This document shows positions 1-7,225 of a stretch of DNA of 17,599 nucleotides, one piece after another; position 1 is the first letter of the stretch; every line of letters begins with the position of its first letter. The DNA is taken from NCBI GenBank assembly GCA_038240075.1, contig JBBSEC010000094.1, positions 1 through 17,599 on the forward strand. Reading direction: 5' to 3'. Origin of the DNA: DATBAK01 sp038240075 (lineage in GTDB: Bacteria; Actinomycetota; Acidimicrobiia; IMCC26256; PALSA-610). The position numbers were made by a program, and so were the translations under genes. The notes beneath the pieces were generated by a model. It ran no database searches. It was not told the DNA's origin and saw nothing but the letters and a program-made list of their open reading frames with translations.

Positions 1-378
1 CTGCACCGCCTGGGTGCTTGCGAGCGTGTGATTCGTCGCGTCGATGTCGCGTTCGATCTGCTCGAGCTGCGCGTACGCCTGATCGCGTTGGTGCAACATC
101 GCATCGTCGGCCGCCAGCGTCGTCGCCCTGGTGGACAGCGCCGCCGCGGTCGCCCCCTGGACGCGCGTGATCGCCCGCGTGATGTCGACCTCGCGCGCGC
201 GGGATGCTGCGACCGCCCGCCGTTCCTGGCCCACCTGCGTGCGGAGGTGCACGGCCTCGACACCGAAGGCACCCGTGATCATCGCGATGATCACCACGAT
301 CACAACTGCGCGACCGGTTCGGCGGCGCGGAACGTGACTGTGGGGGAGGACGTCGATCCGGTCGAGGAGCGTCGTCAT
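1..378 (-). CDS. Membrane-anchored coiled-coil protein, hypothetical (C-terminus off the window)
   Basis: I do not recognise the family. Read on the minus strand from an ATG at 378, the frame is open to the left edge (126 codons, no stop), so the C-terminus is missing. The N-terminus is a short basic cytoplasmic-type segment (VPRRRTGR near residues 17-24). One strongly hydrophobic helix follows at about 25-42 (VVIVVIIAMITGAFG). The rest is an Ala/Arg/Gln/Glu-rich stretch with heptad-like character (for example RTQVGQERRAVAASRAREVD), suggesting a single-pass protein with an extracytoplasmic coiled coil. Its start overlaps the stop of the upstream gene as ATGA, indicating translational coupling. 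The two coupled proteins share the same layout (basic N-terminus, one membrane helix, Ala-rich coiled coil) and may be distant paralogues. No catalytic motif is visible in the part present. Confidence 0.7.
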   Translation of the reverse strand, partial: MTTLLDRIDVLPHSHVPRRRTGRAVVIVVIIAMITGAFGVEAVHLRTQVGQERRAVAASRAREVDITRAITRVQGATAAALSTRATTLAADDAMLHQRDQAYAQLEQIERDIDATNHTLASTQAVQ

Positions 379-887
379 TCCGCGGCCTGACTGCACAACT
401 TCTGCACCGGCGGCAACGTCGACGCGAGGTGCACGACGTCGCCGACGGCCGCTTCGTTGAGCACCTGCGACGCGCCGCTGAGGCAGTCGTCGAGCAGCTG
501 GGCGTGTGCGGCCGATGCCGCGAGCTCGGCCTTGTGCTTCGAGAGCGTCTGCAACGCGGTGCCGAGGAGCCCGTACTGCACGCGGTCGGTGGCGATCATG
601 GTGTCGCGCGCGTCGGTGTCGCTGCGGAGCAGCTCGCGCGCGTGATCGAGGGCGGCGAGCGCCGCGGTCCGGTGCGCGACGGCCGCGTCCTGCCGCCGGT
701 GGAGAACGTCGAGGTTGTGCTCCGAGCGCGCGAGTGCGCCGCGCGCGGAGTGCAGGTCGCCGCGTGACGTCACGATGAAGATCGTCGCCGCCGCGAGCGC
801 GAGCACCACGGCGACCGCGGCCGCGACGCGACGCGGACCGAAACCTCGCGGTGACACTCGGCTCACTGGATTGCGCACGGACCCCAC
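375..887 (-). CDS. Membrane-anchored coiled-coil protein, hypothetical
   Basis: Unrecognised protein of about 170 residues. A basic N-terminus (RGFGPRR, 14-20) precedes one membrane helix at 21-41 (AVAVVLALAAATIFIV), then an Ala-rich helical segment from about 42 to 130 rich in Arg, Asp and His and compatible with a coiled coil. The C-terminal part has two cysteines, at 135 (LLDDCLSG) and 165 (VQKLCSQ), which could form a disulphide if the domain is outside the membrane. I chose the GTG at 887 because AGGAG lies about 10 nt upstream. The open frame runs further upstream, but that part is Arg/Pro-rich and overlaps the hydrolase gene, so it looks like GC-driven read-through. Three further GTG codons lie within the next 10 codons, so the start is uncertain by a few residues. 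The gene is coupled by ATGA overlap to the next gene and probably follows the hydrolase gene in one transcript. Confidence 0.65.
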   Translation of the reverse strand: MGSVRNPVSRVSPRGFGPRRVAAAVAVVLALAAATIFIVTSRGDLHSARGALARSEHNLDVLHRRQDAAVAHRTAALAALDHARELLRSDTDARDTMIATDRVQYGLLGTALQTLSKHKAELAASAAHAQLLDDCLSGASQVLNEAAVGDVVHLASTLPPVQKLCSQAAE

Positions 888-906
888 GTCGCCGTCGCTC
901 CTCGCC

Positions 907-970
907 GTCGCGGGCGGGGGATCCCGCGACGCAGCAATTGTGGTGCCCGCGCGCGCCGGTTCGCGCGCGC
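907..970 (-). terminator. Two GC-rich hairpins between the hydrolase and coiled-coil genes
   Basis: Two perfect inverted repeats lie in the 100-bp gap. GTCGCGGG at 907-914 pairs with CCCGCGAC at 923-930 (8-bp stem, 8-nt loop). GCGCGCGC at 949-956 pairs with GCGCGCGC at 963-970 (8-bp stem, 6-nt loop). They lie just downstream of the hydrolase stop and 20-80 nt upstream of the GTG at 887. Neither is followed by a T run, so they would be U-less terminators, an attenuator, or simple GC-rich structure. The function is inferred only. Confidence 0.3.
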
Positions 971-987
971 CCTCCGGCGCCCTTCGT

Positions 988-1803
988 CTATTGACCCTCG
1001 GCGGGTTGCAATCGTTCCTGAAAGAACGAGAGCACCTGATCGAGGGCCTCGCGGGTCGGGTGCCCGGGCTCGTCGACAAGGTCCTCGGTGAGCACCGAGT
1101 GTGCGCCCTTCCGGATCCCGAACTGGTTGCCGGGCGACGAATCGATCTCCACGGCAAGAAAGCGGTCACCGAGCTCGTCGCGGAGTCGTTGGAAGCGCTC
1201 GCCCGGCACCGCCTTGTCGCCGGTGAACCGCAACCCGAGCAGGCACTGACCGGCCGCGGCGCGTGCCTTCACCATTGCGAGGTCGGCGTCGGAGATGCCG
1301 AGATCGCGCCGGCGGCTCTTGCTCACCGGGAACGGCAGCGACGGCTGGCTCAAGACCGGTGCGACCATCTCGTCGTCGACCATCATCGCCAGCGCGAACC
1401 CGCCGGTGAAGCACATGCCGACGGCGCCGACACCCGGGCCGCCGCAGCGTTGATGCTCGGCGCGTGCGAGGGCGCGCAGCCAGACCGTGATCGGCGAGGT
1501 CGTCTTCAGCGCCATGTTCGCGAACTCGCGCGACACGCACCCGCGAGTGAGGGAGTTGAGCACGTACGGAACGCCCATCGCGCGGCCGGGTTGTCCGAAC
1601 AGCGACGGCAGCACCGCGCTGTATCCGGCGTCGGCGACCCGCGTCCCGAACGCGGCGACCTTCGGCGTGATGCCGGGGATCTCGTGGATCACGATGACCG
1701 CAGGCCCGCTGCCGGTGCGGTACACGGGGAACGACGCGCCGCCGTGCTCGAAGGTGTCGACGCTGAATCCGGGGAGCGCGGGTGCGGCCGCAGTGGAAGG
1801 CAT
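988..1803 (-). CDS. Dienelactone hydrolase family protein
   Basis: A 271-residue alpha/beta hydrolase of the dienelactone hydrolase (DLH) family; the classical enzyme opens the lactone ring of dienelactones in chloroaromatic degradation, but many members have other ester or lactone substrates. Visible signatures: HEIPGITP at 40-47, whose Glu41 matches the Glu that interacts with the nucleophile in DLH; nucleophile elbow GMCFTGG at 129-135 with Cys131, the characteristic Cys nucleophile; FTGDK at 193-197 with Asp196; KGAHSV at 232-237 with His235. A complete Cys-Asp-His triad is therefore present. Length is close to the usual ~240-270. There is no signal peptide, so it is probably cytosolic. 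The ATG at 1803 has TAGCAT six nt upstream, consistent with a leaderless start. The gene diverges from the acetyltransferase gene across 54 bp. The actual substrate cannot be read from the sequence. Confidence 0.9.
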   Translation of the reverse strand: MPSTAAAPALPGFSVDTFEHGGASFPVYRTGSGPAVIVIHEIPGITPKVAAFGTRVADAGYSAVLPSLFGQPGRAMGVPYVLNSLTRGCVSREFANMALKTTSPITVWLRALARAEHQRCGGPGVGAVGMCFTGGFALAMMVDDEMVAPVLSQPSLPFPVSKSRRRDLGISDADLAMVKARAAAGQCLLGLRFTGDKAVPGERFQRLRDELGDRFLAVEIDSSPGNQFGIRKGAHSVLTEDLVDEPGHPTREALDQVLSFFQERLQPAEGQ

Positions 1804-1809
1804 CGGGGG

Positions 1810-1815
1810 ATGCTA
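1810..1815 (-). promoter_or_regulatory. Putative -10 element (TAGCAT) for the DLH-family gene
   Basis: TAGCAT on the minus strand, followed by CCCCCG and then the ATG at 1803. The 6-nt gap places the expected transcription start at the start codon itself, so the mRNA would be leaderless. No convincing -35 and no ribosome binding site are seen. The same spacing recurs in front of seven other genes in the window. Confidence 0.45.
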
Positions 1816-1845
1816 AACGGCGCCCGGCAATGCGGCTGTGCATGA

Positions 1846-1851
1846 CAGGCT
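1846..1851 (+). promoter_or_regulatory. Putative -10 element (CAGGCT) for the Eis-like gene
   Basis: CAGGCT is followed by GGGCGG (6 nt) and the ATG at 1858. It is the weakest match to TAnnnT among the heading genes, but it has the same A and T positions and the same spacing. A G-rich stretch directly before the ATG is too close to act as a normal ribosome binding site. Confidence 0.3.
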
Positions 1852-1857
1852 GGGCGG

Positions 1858-3051
1858 ATGGCGATCGAGATCCGGGTGCCGGAGTTCGACGAGTGGCCGG
1901 CCGTCTACCGCGCCGACTCTCGCATCTTCGGTGTCTCGGCCACACCCGAAGACATCGAGGAAGCGCGGCGGGTGCACGAGCTCGACCGCTTCCGGGTCGC
2001 GTTCGAGAAGGGGAAGGTCGTCGGTGCGGCCGGGTCGTACACCCTGGAGGTCACGCTGCCCGGTGGTGCGACCGTGCCGATGGGCGGGCTCACGTGGGTG
2101 TCGACGGCGGCGACGCACCGCCGCCAGGGATTGATGCGGCGCGTCGTCGGCGCCGTGCACGACGACATCGACGCGCGTGGCGAACCGGTCGCGAGCTTGT
2201 TTGCCGCGGAGGGCTCCATCTACGAGCGTCTCGACTACGGCATCTCGACCCGCGTCGCGCTCAACACGGTCGCGCCGCGACTGACGCGCATGCGCGGCGA
2301 GTATCGCAGCGCGCCGGGCGCGGTCGAGTACCTCGAGGGCGACGAGGTCGTGCCCGCGATCTCGCCGATCTGGGACCGCTTCCGCCGCCTGCGCGCCGGT
2401 GAGTGCGGGCGAACACCTGCAGCGCAAGCGTTTCTCTACGACCATCGGAACAAGGCGTTCGGCTCGCAGACGATGCTGCACTACCTCGTTCACCCCGACG
2501 GCTACGCGGCGTACCGGATGGAAGATCAATGGAACGACGGGCACCCGGCGCACGTGCTGCATCTCACCGAGCTCGCCGCGCTCACGCCCGAGGCCCATGC
2601 TGCGCTCTGGCAGACACTGCTCGGCGTCGACCTCGTCGGCGAGATCCGCACGTTCAACCTCGCGCCCGACGATCCACTGCCGTTCCTGTTGGAGAACCCG
2701 CGTGCGTTGCGCACGCGCGAGGTGAACGACGGTGTGTGGGTCAACGTTCGCGATGTGCCGGCGTGCTTCGGCGCGCGAACGTACCGCACGACCGATCGCA
2801 TCGTCGTCGAGGTCGACGGCAAACGGTGGGCGGTCGAGGGCGGCCCCGACGGCGCGGCGTGCACCGCGGTCACGACACGCGCCGATCTCGTCACGACCCA
2901 CGCGTGGTTCAGCTCGTTGCTCTACGGCGGCGTGCTGCCGTCGACGCTGGTGCGCGGCCGGCGCATGACGGCGCGCGACGCCGACGTCCTCGCCCGCGCC
3001 GACCTCTTCTTCACCACGAGCCTCGCCCCCCACTGTCAGGACCGGTACTGA
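1858..3051 (+). CDS. eis: Eis-family GNAT N-acetyltransferase
   Basis: A 397-residue protein matching the layout of mycobacterial Eis (about 400 residues): an N-terminal GNAT domain, a second GNAT-like domain and a C-terminal sterol-carrier-like domain. Eis transfers acetyl from acetyl-CoA to amines of aminoglycosides and to protein lysines. Visible features: the acetyl-CoA pyrophosphate-binding motif THRRQGLMRR at 86-95; EGSIYERLDYG at 118-128, whose Tyr122 lines up with the catalytic acid Tyr126 of M. tuberculosis Eis as I recall it; HPDGYAAYR in the middle domain (Eis has HPDGYALYR); and a C-terminal aromatic residue (Tyr397) where Eis ends in Phe and uses the terminal carboxylate as base. 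The family call is strong; the substrate is not known, and many Eis homologues are not resistance enzymes. The gene is coupled by TGATG to a 59-codon gene. Confidence 0.9.
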   Translation: MAIEIRVPEFDEWPAVYRADSRIFGVSATPEDIEEARRVHELDRFRVAFEKGKVVGAAGSYTLEVTLPGGATVPMGGLTWVSTAATHRRQGLMRRVVGAVHDDIDARGEPVASLFAAEGSIYERLDYGISTRVALNTVAPRLTRMRGEYRSAPGAVEYLEGDEVVPAISPIWDRFRRLRAGECGRTPAAQAFLYDHRNKAFGSQTMLHYLVHPDGYAAYRMEDQWNDGHPAHVLHLTELAALTPEAHAALWQTLLGVDLVGEIRTFNLAPDDPLPFLLENPRALRTREVNDGVWVNVRDVPACFGARTYRTTDRIVVEVDGKRWAVEGGPDGAACTAVTTRADLVTTHAWFSSLLYGGVLPSTLVRGRRMTARDADVLARADLFFTTSLAPHCQDRY

Positions 3052-3230
3052 TGAACGCCGACGAGTGGTACTGGTGCCTCGATCACAAGGCGGCGGAGCC
3101 GGCCGACACCGCGTGTCCGCCCGACCGGCGCCTCGGTCCCTACCCCTCGCGCGACGCGGCCGAGCACTGGAAGGACACCGTCGACGCGCGCAACGAGCAG
3201 TGGGACGCCGACGATCAGGCCGAGGACTGA
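3051..3230 (+). CDS. Small conserved actinobacterial-type protein, 59 aa
   Basis: A 59-residue acidic protein with a WYWCLDH motif at 6-12, Cys22, LGPYPSRDAAEHW at 28-40 and an acidic tail (WDADDQAED). I recall similar short proteins of unknown function in actinobacteria with the pattern WYYCL...H..VE...C...RLGPY...eA, but cannot confirm it here. Its ATG overlaps the stop of the Eis-like gene as TGATG, so translation is probably by re-initiation; no independent promoter is evident. The two cysteines (9 and 22) could bind metal or form a disulphide, but two alone do not establish either. There is no signal peptide or membrane segment. The 78-bp gap that follows, before the convergent gene, shows no strong terminator hairpin. 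Confidence 0.75.
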   Translation: MNADEWYWCLDHKAAEPADTACPPDRRLGPYPSRDAAEHWKDTVDARNEQWDADDQAED

Positions 3231-3308
3231 AACTCCTCCCTGGTCATGCATCGATGACGCATACGACATAGGTGCAGTACCAAGGGCGGGGTGGGGAGTG
3301 AGCGTGCG

Positions 3309-4979
3309 TCAGAAGCGGGCGAGCTCGCGGCGGAGTTGGGCGAGGCCCATGCCACCGAGATCGAGCGCGAACGAGTGGAACGCCTTGAGGTCGAAGGCGG
3401 CACCCTTGCGGGCCTTCACCTCGTCGCGCGCGGCGAGCCACTCGCGTTCGCCGACCTTGTAGGAGATCGCCTGGCCCGGCAGTCCGAGGTAGCGGTCGAC
3501 CTCCGACTTCATGAAGTCGGCGGGGAAGCACGACCGCTCGATCACGAACGGGAGCGCGATCTCGGCGTTCCACCGGTCGCCGGGGTGGTACCGCTCACGC
3601 GCCGGGATCGGCAGCTCGAGGTGCATGCCGATGTCGACGATCACGCGCACCGCGCGCATCGCCTGCGCCGAGAGCATTCCGAGCTCGAATGCGGGGTCGT
3701 CGAGGTAGCCGAGCTCGCCCATGAGCCGTTCGGCGTAGAGCGCCCAACCCTCGCCGTGACCGGAGACGAACCCGGCCGTGCGCTGGTAGCGGCTGAGCTC
3801 GGCCGCGAGGTAGCGCACCTGCGCGATCTGGAGGTGATGACCGGGAACCGCCTCGTGGTAGCAGATCGACACCTCGCGCCAGAGCGGGAAGCGGGTCTTG
3901 CCGAGCGTCGGGTACCACGTGCGTCCGGGTCGGGAGAAGTCCTCGCTCGGGCCCGTGTAGTACATCGCGGCGGTGCCGCCCGCGGGCGCGATCATCGCCT
4001 GGCAGCGCAGCAGTGGCTTGGCGAGGTCGAAGTGGGTGCCGTTGAGCTCACCGATCGAGCGGTCGATGAGGTCTTGGAGCCAGTGCTGGAACGCGTCGAC
4101 CCCTTCGATCGCGCGGTGCTCGTCGGCTTCGAGGTGCGCGATCACCTCGGGGAGACCCTCGCCCGGCAGGATGCGCTCGCCGACCTCGCGCATCGCGTGC
4201 TCGATGCGGTACAGCTCCTCCCAACCCCACTCGTACGTCTCCGCGAGGTCGAGGTCGATGCCGTTGAACGCGCGGGCCTGCAGCGCGTAACGCTCGGCTC
4301 CCACCGCGTCGCGCTCCGACGCGACCGGCGCGTACGTGTCGCGCAACCAACCGGCAAGCTCGGCGTACGCGGCCGTTGCGTCGTCGGCGGCCCGCGTGAG
4401 CGACGCGCCGACCGTGCCGTTGCCCGAGTTGTCGTACCGGTTGACGAGCGAGCGGAAGAACGGCTCGGCCGGCGTGAGCCCTCCCCACGTCTCGGCCTGC
4501 AGCGCGCACGCGAGCGCCTGTCGGCGGGCGGCGACGAGGTTCGTGCGCATGCCCTCTTCGAGTGACGCGCGGAAGCTCGCGACCGACTCGCGCACGTGCG
4601 TCAAGCGCTGCGCGACGACCGCCCAGTCGTCGGCCGTGTCGTAGTTCATGAGGTCGAAGCACTGGCGGATCGACTGCATCGGGCTGCCCAGCACGCGCAG
4701 CTCGCGGAGCTCCTCGCCTTGCTCGTCCTGCGACACGACGAGCTCGAGCCGCTCCCGCATCATCTCGGCGGCGATGCGGTCGCGGTCGCCGGCCGCGGTT
4801 GCCGCGTCGAGGGCGGCGAGCGTCCCGCGCGCGAGCGCGGTTCTCGCGGCCGTGCCTGCGGGGGAGTAGTCGGTGAGCTCGTGGTCATGACCCGCGATGC
4901 CTTCGCCGGTTGCACTGACGGGGTCGAGCGCCGCGTAACGCTCCACGTAGTCGTCGGCGATCTCGTAGATCTTCGTCAC
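3309..4979 (-). CDS. DUF885 family protein, putative zinc metallopeptidase
   Basis: A 556-residue protein of the DUF885 family, usual length about 550-600. Key motif: YHEAVPGHHLQ with the HExxPGHH core at 375-382, typical of this family and resembling a zinc HExxH site. Further conserved blocks are EGWALYAERL at 410-419, whose Glu is a candidate third zinc ligand, and GLPGQAISYKVG at about 499-510. The family is largely uncharacterised and is presumed to contain metallo-carboxypeptidases; the substrate is unknown. There is no signal peptide or membrane helix, so it is probably cytosolic. I chose the GTG at 4979 because AAGGGA lies 6 nt upstream. A GTG five codons further out (4994) is possible, but that start would make AAGGGA coding and has no site of its own. 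This gene diverges from ettA over 95 bp and is convergent with the 59-aa gene. Confidence 0.88.
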   Translation of the reverse strand: MTKIYEIADDYVERYAALDPVSATGEGIAGHDHELTDYSPAGTAARTALARGTLAALDAATAAGDRDRIAAEMMRERLELVVSQDEQGEELRELRVLGSPMQSIRQCFDLMNYDTADDWAVVAQRLTHVRESVASFRASLEEGMRTNLVAARRQALACALQAETWGGLTPAEPFFRSLVNRYDNSGNGTVGASLTRAADDATAAYAELAGWLRDTYAPVASERDAVGAERYALQARAFNGIDLDLAETYEWGWEELYRIEHAMREVGERILPGEGLPEVIAHLEADEHRAIEGVDAFQHWLQDLIDRSIGELNGTHFDLAKPLLRCQAMIAPAGGTAAMYYTGPSEDFSRPGRTWYPTLGKTRFPLWREVSICYHEAVPGHHLQIAQVRYLAAELSRYQRTAGFVSGHGEGWALYAERLMGELGYLDDPAFELGMLSAQAMRAVRVIVDIGMHLELPIPARERYHPGDRWNAEIALPFVIERSCFPADFMKSEVDRYLGLPGQAISYKVGEREWLAARDEVKARKGAAFDLKAFHSFALDLGGMGLAQLRRELARF

Positions 4980-4998
4980 GCTGCGTCCCTTCACGGTG

Positions 4999-5023
4999 TG
5001 CGGTTGCGGTATTGCGGTTGCGG
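4999..5023. repeat. Direct repeat of TGCGGTTGCGG in the divergent DUF885/ettA promoter region
   Basis: The 11-mer TGCGGTTGCGG occurs at 4999-5009 and again, identically, at 5013-5023, separated by TAT, giving a 14-bp period. It lies 20 bp upstream of the DUF885 start and about 40 bp upstream of the ettA -10 candidate. It could be a pair of regulator half-sites or a slippage product. Function is not established. Confidence 0.5.
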
Positions 5024-5061
5024 GGTGATGGTCGGCTTCGGGAACTCACACGACCCACCGG

Positions 5062-5067
5062 TAACGT
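5062..5067 (+). promoter_or_regulatory. Putative -10 element (TAACGT) for ettA
   Basis: TAACGT matches the actinobacterial TAnnnT pattern and is followed by AGGGCGC (7 nt) and the ATG at 5075. Transcription would begin at or next to the start codon, giving a leaderless message. No -35 hexamer of good quality is seen at 17-18 bp. Confidence 0.5.
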
Positions 5068-5074
5068 AGGGCGC

Positions 5075-6754
5075 ATGGCGCCGCAATTCATCTACACGAT
5101 GCACAAGTTGTCACGGTTCTACCCACCGGATCGCGAGGTGCTGCGGGAAATCAACATCTCGATGTACCCCGGCGCAAAGATCGGCGTGCTCGGTTCGAAC
5201 GGCGCCGGCAAGTCGACGCTGCTGCGGATCATGGCGGGTCAGGACGACGGCTACACGGGCGAGGCTCGGCTCACGGCCGGGTTCACCGTGGGCTTCCTCG
5301 AGCAGGAGCCGACGCTCGACCCGAAGAAGGACGTGCTCGGCAACGTGACCGACGGCGTCGCCGAGACGCGCGACCTCCTCGCCCGGTTCGAGGAGGTCTG
5401 CACGGCGATGGGCGATCCCGACGCCGACTTCGACAAGCTCGTCGCCGAACAGGGTGAGTTGCAGGACAAGATCGAGGCGGCGAACGCGTGGGACCTCGAC
5501 CGCACCCTCGACATCGCGATGGACGCGCTCCGGCTCCCGCCCGGCGATGCCGATGTCACCACGCTCTCCGGTGGTGAGCGTCGCCGCGTCGCGCTGTGCC
5601 GCTTGCTGCTCAGCCACCCCGACCTGCTGCTCCTCGACGAGCCGACCAACCACCTCGACGCCGAGTCGGTGGCGTGGCTCGAGCACTTTTTGAAGGAGTA
5701 CACCGGCACGGTCGTCGCCGTCACACACGATCGCTACTTCCTCGACAACGTCGCCGGCTGGATCCTCGAGCTCGACCGCGGCCACGGCATCCCGTGGGAG
5801 GGCAACTACACGTCGTGGCTCGAGCAGAAGGAGCAGCGGATCGCGCTCGAGGAGAAGGGCGACGAGGCCCGCCGCCGCACGCTCGCCGCCGAGCTCGAGT
5901 GGGTGCGCATGGCGCCGCGCGCGCGTCATGCGAAGGGCAAGGCTCGCCTCACCGCGTACGAAGCGCTGCTCGCCGAGGCCAACGCGGCCGAGCGGGGCGC
6001 CGACAAGCTGCTGCTGTCGATCCCCCCGGGTCCGCGCCTCGGCGACCTCGTGATCGAGGCCGACCACCTCACGAAGGCGTTCGGCGACCGCCTCCTCTTC
6101 GACGACTTCTCGTTCACCCTGCCGCGCGGTGGGATCGTCGGCGTGATCGGTGCGAACGGTGCCGGTAAGACGACGCTGCTGCGGCTCCTCGTCGACGAGG
6201 ACAAGCCCGACAGCGGCACCTTGAAGGTCGGGCCGACCGTTTCGCTCGCGTACGTCGACCAGTCGCGCGATTCACTCGCCGCCGACGCGACCGTGTACGA
6301 GGAGATCACCGGCGGGGTCGACCATCTCGTCGTCGGCGGCCGCGAGATCCACGGGCGCGCGTACGTGGCGAGCTTCAACTTCAAGGGCTCCGACCAGCAG
6401 AAGCGGGTCGGCGACCTCTCGGGTGGCGAGCGCAACCGTCTGCATCTCGCGAAGGCGTTGCTGATGGGCGGCAACCTCCTCCTGCTCGACGAGCCGACGA
6501 ACGACCTCGACGTCGACACGTTGCGCGCGCTCGAGGACGCATTGATCTCGTTCGCCGGTTGCGCGGTGGTGGTCTCCCACGATCGCTGGTTCCTCGACCG
6601 CATTGCCACGCACGTGCTCGCGTTCGAGGGCGACTCCGAGGTGCGGTTCTTCGAAGGCAACTTCAGCGACTACGAAGTCGATCGTCACGCGCGCCTCGGC
6701 GCCGAGGCCGATCAGCCGCACCGCATCAAGTACCGCCCGCTCTCGCGTACGTAG
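5075..6754 (+). CDS. ettA: Energy-dependent translational throttle protein EttA (ABC-F)
   Basis: A 559-residue soluble ABC-F protein; E. coli EttA is about 555. EttA binds the ribosomal E site and gates the first elongation steps according to ATP/ADP level. It has two ABC domains and no membrane segment. Domain 1: Walker A GSNGAGKS at 40-47, signature LSGGERR at 164-170, Walker B LLLLDEPTNHLD from 184. The inter-domain arm (about 245-315) is Glu/Arg-rich, with the WVRMAPRARHAKGKAR block typical of the EttA arm. Domain 2: Walker A GANGAGKT at 359-366, signature LSGGERNR at 448-455, Walker B LLLLDEPTNDLD from 468. The C-terminus (HRIKYRPL) also fits EttA. The start ATG at 5075 is set by the TAACGT element; the frame is open 21 codons further upstream, but that part reads as the promoter region. 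It is convergent with the lipoprotein gene, one base away. Confidence 0.95.
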   Translation: MAPQFIYTMHKLSRFYPPDREVLREINISMYPGAKIGVLGSNGAGKSTLLRIMAGQDDGYTGEARLTAGFTVGFLEQEPTLDPKKDVLGNVTDGVAETRDLLARFEEVCTAMGDPDADFDKLVAEQGELQDKIEAANAWDLDRTLDIAMDALRLPPGDADVTTLSGGERRRVALCRLLLSHPDLLLLDEPTNHLDAESVAWLEHFLKEYTGTVVAVTHDRYFLDNVAGWILELDRGHGIPWEGNYTSWLEQKEQRIALEEKGDEARRRTLAAELEWVRMAPRARHAKGKARLTAYEALLAEANAAERGADKLLLSIPPGPRLGDLVIEADHLTKAFGDRLLFDDFSFTLPRGGIVGVIGANGAGKTTLLRLLVDEDKPDSGTLKVGPTVSLAYVDQSRDSLAADATVYEEITGGVDHLVVGGREIHGRAYVASFNFKGSDQQKRVGDLSGGERNRLHLAKALLMGGNLLLLDEPTNDLDVDTLRALEDALISFAGCAVVVSHDRWFLDRIATHVLAFEGDSEVRFFEGNFSDYEVDRHARLGAEADQPHRIKYRPLSRT

Positions 6755-6755
6755 C

Positions 6756-7208
6756 TCAACCGGGGTTGACGGCGACGACCTTGTCGACGAGGAAGAGGTT
6801 GCCGCACGAGCCGGAGCCGGCTTCGGTGTGGCCGGTGACGAAGAGGATGTCGGTCTTGCCGACGCTGTGAGATCCGTCTGTGCCGGAGAGCACGATCGTC
6901 GCGCCCTTGTGCTGGACCTTCTCGTTCGCGAACTCGAGTTGGAAGCGTCCGGCGGGCTCGTTCGCGGCGTTGCCGTCGAGCTCGACGCACCCCGACCGCA
7001 CGACGACCGTGCCCTGCAGGGTCTGGGGACCGTTCGCCGTGTTGTTCGGCCCGGGGTCGCCGGTGGTGGGGTTCGGGCCCGGGTTGACCGAGGTGTTCGC
7101 CGGCCCGGTGTGTGCGCTCGGCGACGAGCTTCCGCAGCCCGCGAGCAGGCAGCCGGCCGTCAAGACTCCCGACAGGAGCACGGTGAGGGCGGGGCCCGGT
7201 GTGCGCAC
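6756..7208 (-). CDS. Small lipoprotein of unknown function
   Basis: About 150 residues with a short signal peptide (LTVLLSGVLTAG) and a canonical lipobox LLAGC whose Cys25 would carry the lipid; an alternative cysteine at 20 (LTAGC) is less canonical. A Ser/Pro/Gly/Asn-rich linker from 26 to about 62 (PGPNPTTGDPGPNN) follows, then a compact C-terminal domain beginning TLQGTVVV. That domain contains two cysteines (74 and 135) that could form a disulphide, so it is probably an exported domain tethered to the membrane. I do not recognise it. I chose the GTG at 7208 because it gives a normal-length signal peptide and has CAGACT six nt upstream. An ATG at 7241 would add 11 residues and run into the divergent arfB start. 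Confidence 0.75.
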   Translation of the reverse strand: MRTPGPALTVLLSGVLTAGCLLAGCGSSSPSAHTGPANTSVNPGPNPTTGDPGPNNTANGPQTLQGTVVVRSGCVELDGNAANEPAGRFQLEFANEKVQHKGATIVLSGTDGSHSVGKTDILFVTGHTEAGSGSCGNLFLVDKVVAVNPG

Positions 7209-7213
7209 GGCCG

Positions 7214-7220
7214 TAGTCTG
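7214..7220. promoter_or_regulatory. Overlapping divergent -10 elements (TAGTCTG) shared by the lipoprotein gene and arfB
   Basis: The plus strand reads TAGTCT at 7214-7219, six nt before the arfB ATG at 7226. The minus strand reads CAGACT at 7220-7215, six nt before the lipoprotein GTG at 7208. The two hexamers overlap by five base pairs, so one near-symmetric 7-bp site could serve as the -10 for both genes, each leaderless. The start codons are only 17 bp apart. This is inferred from sequence and spacing; no -35 was recognised for either direction. Confidence 0.45.
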
Positions 7221-7225
7221 CTCCG

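Noticed and set aside
715..1845. Long open frame on the plus strand opposite the DLH-family gene
   Set aside because: Its translation is Arg/Ala/Gly-rich with no domain, while the opposite strand has an intact Cys-Asp-His hydrolase. It is a typical GC-rich antisense shadow.
1813..3033. Long minus-strand frame (about 400 codons) opposite the Eis-like gene
   Set aside because: Low-complexity Arg/Val/Asp composition and full overlap with a well-conserved acetyltransferase; not a real gene.
3231..3308. Terminator between the 59-aa gene and the convergent DUF885 gene
   Set aside because: Only short, weak inverted repeats (such as ATGC...GCAT) and no T run; not enough to call.
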